A DNA stretch of 12,937 nucleotides from an uncultured Clostridia bacterium (GTDB lineage Bacteria > Bacillota > Clostridia > UMGS1810), in the NCBI GenBank assembly GCA_937959315.1, contig CALGRC010000092.1, positions 1 through 12,937 of the forward strand. The letters are read 5' to 3'. This document shows positions 1 to 7,079 of the stretch, piece by piece. The notes beneath the pieces are model-generated. The model did no database searches and had not been told where the DNA came from. It was given only the letters and a program-made list of their open reading frames with translations. Position 1 is the stretch's first letter; every line of letters starts with the position of its first letter. The translations under genes were made by a program, and so were the position numbers.

Positions 1-1
1 T

Positions 2-1048
2 CCCGATATCCTTCATTGCAACGACTGGCAGACGGCGCTCATACCGGTATTGTTAAAAGCTTCTTTTTCAGGTGACGGCCGGTATCACGGCATGAAAACG
101 GTATTTTCTATCCATAATATAGAGTATCAGGGTAAGGTGGCATTTGGATTTTTGCAAGAGGTGCTGGGGCTGCCGCAGTATTGGCACAATGTGCTGGCAA
201 TGGGGGAATGCCTGGATTTTATGAAGGGGGCCATCGAGGTTGCCGACCGGGTATGTACGGTATCGCGTACTTATTCGTATGAAATCCGCTATCCGTATTT
301 TTCACATGGATTGGACAGTGTGCTGCAGCAGCATGCGCACAAGCTCAGCGGGATTGTCAATGGTATCGACTTTACCGTGTTTGACCCGGCTTCCGACCCC
401 GTGCTGTTTGAGCATTTTTCTGCCGGGGAAACAGATAAAAAATACCGCAATAAAACATTTTTGCAGGAAAAGGTAGGGCTTCCTACCCGGCCGGATGTGC
501 CGGTCATTGCGATGATTTCACGCCTGGTGGAGCACAAGGGGCTGGATTTGGTTTGCGGTATCTGTGACGAGTGGATGAAGCGGGACGTGCAACTGGTAGC
601 CATTGGTACCGGAGAGCGGCAGTATGAGGATATGCTGCGCTATCTGGCCTATACTTATCCGGATAAGGTGTCGGCAAATTTGCTGTTCGACCCGGTACTG
701 GCCAATCAGGTATATGCGGGCGCAGATTTTTTCCTGATGCCGTCCAAGAGCGAACCGTGCGGATTGTCGCAGCTGATTGCTATGCGGTATGGCGCCATTC
801 CCATTGTGCGGGAAACCGGCGGCCTAGTGGATACTGTACCGCCGCTCAACACCGAGACGCTGGAGGGCCGGGGATTTACCTTTAAAGCCTATAATGCACA
901 CGATATGCTGGATGCCATTGACCGTGCCGTTTCCTTTTATCATCAGACCGATAAACGGCGGGCGGTTGTAGAACAGGTCATGCGCTATGACAGCAGTTGG
1001 GCACAGCCGGGGCAGGAGTATCTGGATCTGTATCAAAGCATATCATAA
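2..1048 (+). CDS. glgA: Glycogen synthase (ADP-glucose type, GT5), 3' part only
   Basis: This is the C-terminal 348 codons of a glycogen synthase that transfers glucose from ADP-glucose to the non-reducing end of a growing alpha-1,4-glucan in the cytoplasm. The frame is open from base 2 and begins with PDILHCNDWQTAL, the family's 'D(V/I)(L/I)H.HDW' segment, so the real start and the N-terminal KxGGL nucleotide-sugar loop lie upstream of the window. The TTG at base 50 is an internal leucine codon, not a start. Visible family motifs are FSIHNIEYQG, the inter-domain VNGID segment, MISRLVEHKGLDL in the C-terminal Rossmann domain, and the catalytic SEPCGLSQLIAMRYG loop (conserved Glu codon at 752-754). 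The end, W...EYLDLY, is typical, so only the 5' side is missing. The family usually has about 470-490 residues. glgP follows after 59 bases with no terminator, so the genes are probably cotranscribed. Confidence 0.95.
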   Translation, partial: PDILHCNDWQTALIPVLLKASFSGDGRYHGMKTVFSIHNIEYQGKVAFGFLQEVLGLPQYWHNVLAMGECLDFMKGAIEVADRVCTVSRTYSYEIRYPYFSHGLDSVLQQHAHKLSGIVNGIDFTVFDPASDPVLFEHFSAGETDKKYRNKTFLQEKVGLPTRPDVPVIAMISRLVEHKGLDLVCGICDEWMKRDVQLVAIGTGERQYEDMLRYLAYTYPDKVSANLLFDPVLANQVYAGADFFLMPSKSEPCGLSQLIAMRYGAIPIVRETGGLVDTVPPLNTETLEGRGFTFKAYNAHDMLDAIDRAVSFYHQTDKRRAVVEQVMRYDSSWAQPGQEYLDLYQSIS

Positions 1049-1107
1049 CAAAGGGGAAAACCGTATTTTGCAGGTCGGGGGAAAAATCAGTCAATGGTGT
1101 GAGCATC

Positions 1108-3570
1108 ATGGAAAAGAGGGATGATATTGTGAAATTGAGAAAAGAAAATATCCTGATGATGTTGAACAGTGAAAGCGCAAAAGCGTTTGGCTGTTACTTG
1201 GCCGACGCCACCAAGCAGCAGATTTACCAAATTGTCTGTACAGTGGTGCACGACCTGTTGATGAAAAAGCGGCGGGATTTTTCCAAACGGGTTGACAATG
1301 GGGCAGGCAAAGAGGTTTACTACATGTCCATGGAATTTTTGGTGGGCACCTCATTGCGCAATAACCTATATAATTTGGGGCTGGAGGCCATGTTCCGGAA
1401 TTTGCTGTCCGGTGTGGGCGTTGCACTGGATGAGCTGTATGAGATGGAGCCGGATGCAGGCCTTGGAAACGGCGGCCTGGGAAGGCTGGCAGCTTGCTAT
1501 ATGGATGCGCTGTCCTCGCTGTCCATGCCGGCGACTGGCTTTTCCATCCGGTATGAGTTTGGCATTTTCCGGCAGAAAATTGTAGACGGCTGGCAGATGG
1601 AGTTCCCGGACGACTGGCTGGAACGCGGGGATGTCTGGCTGAGCCGCCGCGCTGAGGAATCGTATGAGGTGCGGTTTGGCGGCCGTGTGGATATGGGCTA
1701 TGAGGATGGGCAGCTAAAGCCGGTACACACCGGGTATGAAACGGTGATCGCCGTTCCTTATGACATGATGATTTCCGGATATGATTCCGACGCGGTCAAC
1801 CCCCTGGTGCTATGGGGGGCAAAATCGCCCAAAAGCATTGATATGCCGGCCTTTTCGCGCGGGGAATATGCCAAGGCGCTAGAGGATAACACCAAGGCAG
1901 AGGTGCTCACCAAGGTGCTCTATCCGGCGGACGACCACCGGGAAGGCAAAATATTGCGGCTCAAGCAGCAGTATCTGCTGGTGTCGGCGTCGGTGCAGAG
2001 CATTGTGGCAAAGCACTTAAAAAAATATGGAACACTGGACAATTTACCCGACAAAGCGGCCATCCACATCAACGATACCCACCCGGCGCTGTGTGTGCCA
2101 GAGCTCATGCGGATTTTGATGGATGAGCACGGCTATGGCTGGGATGCGGCATGGGATATCACTGGCAAAACGCTCTCCTATACCAACCATACGGTGATGA
2201 GCGAGGCGCTGGAGCATTGGCCGGTGGATATTTTTGAGCCGATTTTGCCGCGCATATATCAGATTGTCTGCGAAATTAACCGGCGGCTGCTGGAAGAGCT
2301 GCGCGGGGTGTATCATGATGATGACCGGAAAATCGACTACATGGCAGTGCTTTCCGGCGGCGAGGTGAAAATGGCCAATCTGTGCCTGGCCTGCTGCCAC
2401 AAAATCAACGGCGTATCCAAATTGCACAGCGATATTTTGAAAACCAGTATTTTCAAAGATTATTACTATATTTATCCGGAACGGTTCACCAATGTTACCA
2501 ACGGCATTGCCTACCGGCGGTGGCTGTGCCAGTCCAACCCCGCACTGACCGAGCTTTTGTGCGGTTTAATCGGGCATGGGTTTATCCATCATTCGGAGGA
2601 GCTTTCCGGTTTGATGAAATTTGAACAGGATACTGCGGTATTGGATGAGCTTCAGAAAATTAAGCGCCAGAATAAAGTGAAGCTGAGCGATTATATTGCC
2701 AAGGCAGGCGGTATTAAGATTGACCCGGATTCGCTGTTTGATGTGCAGATTAAGCGGCTGCATGAGTACAAGCGCCAGCTGCTGGATGTATTGCATATTT
2801 TATATTTATATAACAAGGTCAAACATGATGCGGGTTTTTCCATGCGGCCGCGTACCTTTTTATTTGCGGCCAAGGCATCGTCCGGGTATTTGATGGCAAA
2901 ACAGATTATCCGGTTGATTGTGTCTGTGGCAAATCTGGTCAATGCCGACCCGGCAGTGCGCGATGATATACGGGTGGTATTTGCAGAGGATTACAAGGTT
3001 TCGCTGGCAGAACGCATTATCCCGGCCGCCGAGCTTTCTGAACAGATATCGGTTGCGGGGAAAGAGGCGTCGGGTACCGGCAATATGAAGCTGATGATAA
3101 ACGGCGCGGTGACCATTGGAACCATGGACGGCGCCAATGTGGAAATTTATGAGCAGGTGGGGGAAGACAACATGTTCCTGTTTGGCCTGCGCGCACAAGA
3201 GGTGGAGGCGCTGTGGCAGGCGGGCTACCGCCCGCTTGACTATGTCAACCGCAATGCAGAGCTGAAAGAGGTGCTGCATATGCTGGTTTCGGGCGAGCTG
3301 GGCGCCCGGTTTGACGACATTTACCAGTCGCTGCTGACCGACCGGTTTGGTGTGGCAGACGCTTATATGACGCTGGCGGACTTTGACGATTATGCCAGGG
3401 CACAGCAGCGGGTTAACGATACCTACGGCGACCGGGACGCCTTTAACCGGATGTCCTTGGTCAATATTGCGCATGCGGGCATTTTTTCGGCAGACCGTGC
3501 AGTACGGCAGTATTGTGACAATATTTGGAATCTCAAGGCTTTCCCGCAGCCAGGCAGGGATCAAAATTAA
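1108..3570 (+). CDS. glgP: Glycogen/starch/alpha-glucan phosphorylase (GT35)
   Basis: This enzyme breaks alpha-1,4 links at glucan ends with inorganic phosphate and releases glucose-1-phosphate, using pyridoxal phosphate. The 820-residue product has the family's usual length (E. coli GlgP has 815). Motifs seen: YYMSMEFLVG near the N-terminus, GLGNGGLGRLAA at about 118-129, HINDTHPAL, IKRLHEYKRQLLDVLHI, and the PLP site EASGTGNMK followed by GTMDGANVEI, with the Schiff-base lysine at K661 (codon 3088-3090). No insertion or frameshift is seen. The start is uncertain. The frame is open back to 997, inside glgA, but ATG 1108 is the first start outside glgA. It lacks a clear ribosome binding site, whereas GTG 1129 has AAGAGGG eight bases upstream and would give 813 residues. 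The gene lies between glgA and a GH13 hydrolase in one operon, so synthesis and degradation are co-encoded. Confidence 0.96.
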   Translation: MEKRDDIVKLRKENILMMLNSESAKAFGCYLADATKQQIYQIVCTVVHDLLMKKRRDFSKRVDNGAGKEVYYMSMEFLVGTSLRNNLYNLGLEAMFRNLLSGVGVALDELYEMEPDAGLGNGGLGRLAACYMDALSSLSMPATGFSIRYEFGIFRQKIVDGWQMEFPDDWLERGDVWLSRRAEESYEVRFGGRVDMGYEDGQLKPVHTGYETVIAVPYDMMISGYDSDAVNPLVLWGAKSPKSIDMPAFSRGEYAKALEDNTKAEVLTKVLYPADDHREGKILRLKQQYLLVSASVQSIVAKHLKKYGTLDNLPDKAAIHINDTHPALCVPELMRILMDEHGYGWDAAWDITGKTLSYTNHTVMSEALEHWPVDIFEPILPRIYQIVCEINRRLLEELRGVYHDDDRKIDYMAVLSGGEVKMANLCLACCHKINGVSKLHSDILKTSIFKDYYYIYPERFTNVTNGIAYRRWLCQSNPALTELLCGLIGHGFIHHSEELSGLMKFEQDTAVLDELQKIKRQNKVKLSDYIAKAGGIKIDPDSLFDVQIKRLHEYKRQLLDVLHILYLYNKVKHDAGFSMRPRTFLFAAKASSGYLMAKQIIRLIVSVANLVNADPAVRDDIRVVFAEDYKVSLAERIIPAAELSEQISVAGKEASGTGNMKLMINGAVTIGTMDGANVEIYEQVGEDNMFLFGLRAQEVEALWQAGYRPLDYVNRNAELKEVLHMLVSGELGARFDDIYQSLLTDRFGVADAYMTLADFDDYARAQQRVNDTYGDRDAFNRMSLVNIAHAGIFSADRAVRQYCDNIWNLKAFPQPGRDQN
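1114..1120 (+). promoter_or_regulatory. Possible ribosome binding site for the alternative glgP start GTG 1129
   Basis: AAGAGGG ends eight bases before the in-frame GTG at 1129. The upstream ATG at 1108 has no comparable purine run at a suitable distance. The true GlgP N-terminus may therefore be VKLRKEN (read as Met) instead of MEKRDD. The seven extra residues carry no conserved feature, so sequence alone does not settle the choice. Confidence 0.45.
3556..3560 (+). promoter_or_regulatory. Ribosome binding site deciding the GH13 start
   Basis: AGGGA lies within the last codons of glgP, nine bases before ATG 3570. That ATG shares its A with the glgP TAA stop (TAATG). The arrangement supports 3570 over an upstream in-frame start at 3525 and suggests translational coupling between glgP and the hydrolase. 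Confidence 0.7.
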
Positions 3571-5408
3571 TGGAGCCGGTATTTGACAGCCGCAGTTTAG
3601 CGCATAAGACGCCGTTTGGCTGCGTCCGCCAGCAGGAAATGTGTACCATGCGCATTCATATACCGCGCCGGATGGGGGTGCGGGCTGTGGCGCTGATGGT
3701 ATGCCGCGACGGCCAGGCGCCGTATTCCTATCCCATGGCTTGGGAATCGCTGGAGGAAGGGTATGATGTATATGCCGCAGCTTTTTCTTTGCCAGACTGC
3801 GGCCTGTATTTTTATTGGTTTGCTGGAACTGCGGCGGCAGGGGACTATTCCATTTTGTGTGCGCCGGATAATACCGCAGTACTGGATAACGGTGCGCCAT
3901 GGCAGCTAACTTGTTATGGTAAGGCGTTTGATACGCCGGCCTGCTGGAAGGGCGCAGTGATGTACCAAATTTTCCCTGACCGGTTTTGCCGGGCGGGCGA
4001 TTGTGATGTGACGGAAAAGATACCGCCCTTTTTAATACATGGCAAATGGGGGGAGCTTCCTGCATATATGCCGCAAACCGATGAAAAAATGTGGAATTGT
4101 GATTTTTTCGGCGGGAATTTGCGCGGGATTTTGGAAAAACTGCCGTATCTGCAAGATTTGGGTGTGACGGTCTTGTATTTGAACCCAATTTTTATGGCGT
4201 TTTCCAACCATCGCTATGACACGGCCGACTACAGGCGGATAGACCCCATGCTGGGCACCGAAGAGGATTTCCGGACACTGTGCCGGCAGGCGCATGCTTT
4301 GGGTATGCGTGTGGTGTTAGACGGCGTATTTTCCCACACCGGCAGCGACAGCGTGTATTTTGATAAAAACAACCGGTTTGGCGGCGGCGCCTACCACAAT
4401 CCGCATTCGCCCTACCGGAGCTGGTATCAGTTCCAGTCTTGGCCGGAAAAATATACCGCCTGGTGGGGCATTGAGACGTTGCCGTGTGTCAATGAGATGG
4501 ACGATTCCTATTTGGAATTTATCATAGAAGGGGAAGATAGCGTAGTTGCCCACTGGCTGCGCGCCGGTGCGGATGGGTTCCGGCTGGACGTGGCAGATGA
4601 GCTGCCGGATGCCTTTATTGAACGGTTGCACAGGCGGGTCAAGGAAATAAAGCCGGATGGTCTGGTCATCGGCGAGGTATGGGAGGATGCTTCTAACAAA
4701 GAAAGCTATGGCGTCAGGAGGAGCTATTTTACCAAACCGGAGCTGGATAGCGTGATGAATTACCCCTTCCGGGAAGCTATTTTAGGGTTGCTAGGAGGCC
4801 AGCTAGACGGGGCTGGTTTTGCGCAGGCGGTGATGGCCATTGTGGAACACTATCCAAAACCAGTGCTGGATTGTGTGATGAACAGCTTATCGACGCATGA
4901 TACGCCGCGGATTTTGACGCTTTTGGGAGAACAAGCCCCTGTTGCTTCCCGTGATGAGCGTGCGCGCCACCGGCTGACAGATGCACAGCTTCAGATGGGG
5001 ATAGAACGGGAAATGGCTGCGGCGGCGCTGCAATTTTGCCTGCCGGGTATGGCGTGTATCTATTATGGTGACGAGGCGGGATTGCAGGGGTTTGAAGACC
5101 CCTTCAACCGGCGGTGTTTTCCATGGGGTGATGAAAACCAGGGGCTTCTGGACGGATACCGGCAGCTTGGGGCGCTCAAAAATAGCTATGCGGCCTTGCA
5201 AACGGGGGATATCTGTTTTTTAAACACCGAAGGCCGGGGCGTGGTATTTCAGCGGACGGGGCAGCCGGATGTAACCTTGGCGGTCAATGTGGATTCCCAG
5301 CCGATGATGATTCGCACAGACGGACGGATGGTAAAAATGTGCCGCAATGCACAGCAGCAGGGGGACAGCGTAGAGCTCAAAGAAAACGGGTTTGCGATTT
5401 TTGTCTGA
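3570..5408 (+). CDS. GH13 alpha-glucan hydrolase (neopullulanase/cyclomaltodextrinase-like)
   Basis: This 612-residue retaining alpha-amylase-family enzyme has no signal peptide or membrane segment, so it should act in the cytoplasm on glycogen-derived dextrins. Residues 1 to about 115 form a beta-rich N-terminal domain (DSRSLAHKTPFG..., ending near GLYFYWF), as in the neopullulanase/maltogenic amylase group. The catalytic barrel starts near YQIFPDRF (132-139). All four GH13 regions are intact: I, LDGVFSH (D251, H256); II, FRLDVADE with the nucleophile D340; III, GEVWE with the acid/base E369; IV, STHDTPR with H443 and the transition-state D444. A short C-terminal beta domain follows. The start overlaps the glgP stop by one base. 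In this operon it probably trims or debranches the limit dextrins left by phosphorylase, as no separate GlgX or debranching gene is visible. Specificity (alpha-1,4 versus alpha-1,6) cannot be read from the sequence, so I give no symbol. Its last codons form the left arm of a terminator hairpin. Confidence 0.92.
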   Translation: MEPVFDSRSLAHKTPFGCVRQQEMCTMRIHIPRRMGVRAVALMVCRDGQAPYSYPMAWESLEEGYDVYAAAFSLPDCGLYFYWFAGTAAAGDYSILCAPDNTAVLDNGAPWQLTCYGKAFDTPACWKGAVMYQIFPDRFCRAGDCDVTEKIPPFLIHGKWGELPAYMPQTDEKMWNCDFFGGNLRGILEKLPYLQDLGVTVLYLNPIFMAFSNHRYDTADYRRIDPMLGTEEDFRTLCRQAHALGMRVVLDGVFSHTGSDSVYFDKNNRFGGGAYHNPHSPYRSWYQFQSWPEKYTAWWGIETLPCVNEMDDSYLEFIIEGEDSVVAHWLRAGADGFRLDVADELPDAFIERLHRRVKEIKPDGLVIGEVWEDASNKESYGVRRSYFTKPELDSVMNYPFREAILGLLGGQLDGAGFAQAVMAIVEHYPKPVLDCVMNSLSTHDTPRILTLLGEQAPVASRDERARHRLTDAQLQMGIEREMAAAALQFCLPGMACIYYGDEAGLQGFEDPFNRRCFPWGDENQGLLDGYRQLGALKNSYAALQTGDICFLNTEGRGVVFQRTGQPDVTLAVNVDSQPMMIRTDGRMVKMCRNAQQQGDSVELKENGFAIFV

Positions 5409-5424
5409 CCGCAAACCCGTTTTT
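5383..5424. terminator. Bidirectional intrinsic terminator shared by the GH13 and zinc-ribbon genes
   Basis: A perfect 14-bp stem pairs AAAACGGGTTTGCG (5383-5396) with CGCAAACCCGTTTT (5410-5423) across a 13-base loop. A run of T follows on the plus strand (5420-5424), and the A run at 5383-5386 gives T on the minus strand. The left arm lies inside the last codons of the GH13 gene and the loop holds its TGA stop. The right arm reaches the TAA stop of the convergent minus-strand gene. One hairpin probably ends both transcripts. Confidence 0.87.
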
Positions 5425-5971
5425 ATACCCGGAATTTGGAAATATATTGTGCCAGCAAAAGGATAACAACGGCGGCAGTGAGCATCCACACAAATATCCG
5501 CCATGTTGTCCGGCGGACCGAATGGGCGTCATAATCTGGATCGGGCGCTTGTTCTTTTTCTTCTTCCGGGGCGTTTTCTATAAGTTCCGGCGTAATCCGT
5601 TCATGCGGGGCGCTTAGGATATCCTGCGCCTGCTGCAAGACAGAGGCGGGCACATACAAATCCACACCAAGGTTGGTGGCGCCCATTGCCACTTTGAGAT
5701 ATCCGCCTGTAAGTTTGTACTTGCGCAGCACCGGGATGCCATAGGAGCGCAGCAGGGATTCGGTGAAGTCGGCGTCTAAATCGCTGGTAACTGTTTGTAA
5801 AAATGCTGGCTGGTCTTGTTGATTGTTATCGAAATAGCGCTCCCAGTCAGTGCGGCGGTCTTTTTGTTTTTCCGGCTGCGGCGGCGTGTCGGTAAGCGGC
5901 TGCCCGCCGCAATAGTAGCAGCTTTTTATCCCTTTGCGGTACTCAGCGCCGCATTTTGGACACCATGGCAT
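5423..5971 (-). CDS. Zinc-ribbon, DUF2007-like protein with C-terminal membrane anchor
   Basis: This 182-residue protein has three visible parts. The N-terminus is a short zinc ribbon with CPKC (C4, C7) and CYYC (C18, C21). Residues 57 to about 120 (FLQTVTSDLDADFTESLLRS, then YGIPVLRKY and VDLYVPASVLQQAQDIL) resemble DUF2007, a small fold described as signal-transducer-like whose ligand is not established. An acidic linker (about 135-148) leads to one hydrophobic helix at about 157-177, near the C-terminus, followed by KFRV. This predicts a tail-anchored or single-pass protein with its zinc ribbon in the cytoplasm. The ATG has a strong ribosome binding site and an excellent promoter. It is a single-gene unit, convergent with the glycogen operon and divergent from ppx-ppk. 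Its function is unknown. A link to either storage module is only positional. Confidence 0.85.
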   Translation of the reverse strand: MPWCPKCGAEYRKGIKSCYYCGGQPLTDTPPQPEKQKDRRTDWERYFDNNQQDQPAFLQTVTSDLDADFTESLLRSYGIPVLRKYKLTGGYLKVAMGATNLGVDLYVPASVLQQAQDILSAPHERITPELIENAPEEEKEQAPDPDYDAHSVRRTTWRIFVWMLTAAVVILLLAQYISKFRV

Positions 5972-5978
5972 GTAGGTT

Positions 5979-5985
5979 CCCTCCC
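5979..5985 (-). promoter_or_regulatory. Ribosome binding site of the zinc-ribbon gene
   Basis: On the minus strand GGGAGGG ends seven bases before the ATG at 5971. This fixes the start so that the CPKC zinc-ribbon motif begins at residue 4. Confidence 0.8.
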
Positions 5986-5994
5986 TTTGGTATC

Positions 5995-6023
5995 ATCATA
6001 CATGCGGCGGGGTAAAATGTCAA
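5995..6023 (-). promoter_or_regulatory. Sigma-A-type promoter of the zinc-ribbon gene
   Basis: Read on the minus strand, a perfect -35 box TTGACA (6023-6018) and a -10 box TATGAT (6000-5995, five of six consensus bases) are separated by 17 bases. Transcription would begin near 5988, giving a very short leader with the ribosome binding site close to the 5' end. This is the best-looking promoter in the window. Confidence 0.85.
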
Positions 6024-6077
6024 GGGGGATATGCTTGGAAAAATGCAGCGTTTTTACAGGAATTTAACGAATGCTTT

Positions 6078-6106
6078 TTCAAAACCTAACAAGCTGCTGG
6101 TATAGT
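6078..6106 (+). promoter_or_regulatory. Likely promoter of the ppx-ppk operon
   Basis: TTCAAA (6078-6083, four of six -35 bases) is 17 bases from TATAGT (6101-6106, five of six -10 bases), and a TG one base before the -10 box makes it an extended -10. It lies about 40 bases upstream of the ppx start. The weaker -35 suggests lower or activator-dependent expression than the divergent promoter at 5995-6023. No clear operator or Pho-box-like repeat is visible between them. Confidence 0.6.
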
Positions 6107-6143
6107 AAAAATAAAGCACATGGTTGAAAAGGGGAAACGGAAT

Positions 6144-7079
6144 ATGAAACAAGCCATTATTGATATTGGTTCTAACTCCATGCGGATGTGTGTTTATGAG
6201 ATAGAGGGCGATCGGTTCCAAATTCTTTTTAAAGAAAAAATTATGGCCGGGCTGGCCGGATATGTGAAGGATGGCGCTTTGACAGAGGAAGGGATTTTGC
6301 GGGCGTGCAGCGGTCTGATGGAGTTTCGGGATATCTTGTACGCTCTGGACATTGAACAGGTTTCTGTATTTGCCACTGCCTCACTGCGCAATATCAGCAA
6401 TACCGACGAGGCGGTTGCGGCCATAGACAATGCGGCAGGGTTCCGCGTGGATGTCATCAGCGGGGAAGAGGAAGCGCTGTACGGCTTTACGGGCGTAACA
6501 CGGGAGCTGGATATTAAAAAGGGCGCGTTTGTGGACATTGGCGGCGCGAGCACAGAGGTGGTCTATTTTGACCAGCGGGGCCCGGTTACTGCCGATAGTT
6601 TTTCAATTGGGTCCCTGAGCCTGTACCGCGCATGCGTGAAAAAAATCCTGCCCGATGAGCAGGCGCTCAAACGGATGCAGAAGCAAATAGCCCAGGAACT
6701 TGATGCAAAAACCCTGCGGCGGCTGGATAAGGGGCAGCAGGTAGCTTGCGCAGGCGGTACGGCGCGGGCTATGCTGAAATTTGCCAAAAAACTGTTTTCA
6801 TTGCCGCCCGATTGCCATACGGTGACGGCAAAACAAGTGGATGAAATATGCACTGTCCTATGCAAGGCAAACCGGGCAGCCGCCGATTTGATATTAAAAG
6901 TTGAACCAGACCGTATTCATACCATGATTCCCGGCGCATTGATATTGCAGCATTTGGTAAGGCATTTGCGTGTCAGGGAATTGATGGTAAGCAAATATGG
7001 TGTGCGGGAGGGGTATCTATGTCAAAGGGTACTACAGTCCGACAGGGCAAGTATGCCTATACACAAAACCGGGAAATAA
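6144..7079 (+). CDS. ppx: Exopolyphosphatase, Ppx/GppA family (short two-domain form)
   Basis: This family removes terminal phosphate from inorganic polyphosphate, and some members hydrolyse pppGpp. The 311-residue protein shows the ASKHA-fold signature: DIGSNS (7-12) in phosphate loop 1, the ATASLRN segment, SGEEEA (106-111) with the likely catalytic glutamate at 109 or 110, and DIGGASTE (131-138) in phosphate loop 2, then an AGGTARA segment. Its length matches two-domain bacterial Ppx proteins. The C-terminal HD-like domains of the roughly 500-residue E. coli Ppx and GppA are absent. ATG 6144 was chosen because AAAAGGGG ends nine bases upstream. The longer frame from 6120 has no such site. 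The last 20 codons are overlapped by ppk, so the pair is surely cotranscribed. The neighbouring ppk favours polyphosphate over pppGpp as substrate, although the sequence does not exclude GppA activity. Confidence 0.9.
   Translation: MKQAIIDIGSNSMRMCVYEIEGDRFQILFKEKIMAGLAGYVKDGALTEEGILRACSGLMEFRDILYALDIEQVSVFATASLRNISNTDEAVAAIDNAAGFRVDVISGEEEALYGFTGVTRELDIKKGAFVDIGGASTEVVYFDQRGPVTADSFSIGSLSLYRACVKKILPDEQALKRMQKQIAQELDAKTLRRLDKGQQVACAGGTARAMLKFAKKLFSLPPDCHTVTAKQVDEICTVLCKANRAAADLILKVEPDRIHTMIPGALILQHLVRHLRVRELMVSKYGVREGYLCQRVLQSDRASMPIHKTGK
7006..7013 (+). promoter_or_regulatory. Ribosome binding site of ppk, inside ppx
   Basis: GGGAGGGG lies within the ppx coding sequence, five bases before ATG 7019. 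It supports a ppk start that overlaps ppx by 61 bases in another frame. Confidence 0.8.

Noticed and set aside
997..1107. N-terminal extension of GlgP into glgA
   Set aside because: It overlaps glgA in another frame and has no similarity to phosphorylase N-termini. The starts at 1108 or 1129 fit the family length.
3525..3569. Earlier start for the GH13 gene
   Set aside because: It would overlap glgP by 46 bases without a ribosome binding site, while ATG 3570 has AGGGA at the right distance.
2860..4188. Long 442-codon open frame on the minus strand
   Set aside because: It lies antisense to the end of glgP and the start of the GH13 gene, both with intact catalytic motifs. Its translation is rich in Pro, His and Arg with no recognisable domain, as expected for a shadow frame.
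5816..6067. 83-codon plus-strand frame across the zinc-ribbon gene start and promoter
   Set aside because: It reads through the start, ribosome binding site and promoter of the minus-strand gene. No initiation signal or domain was seen.
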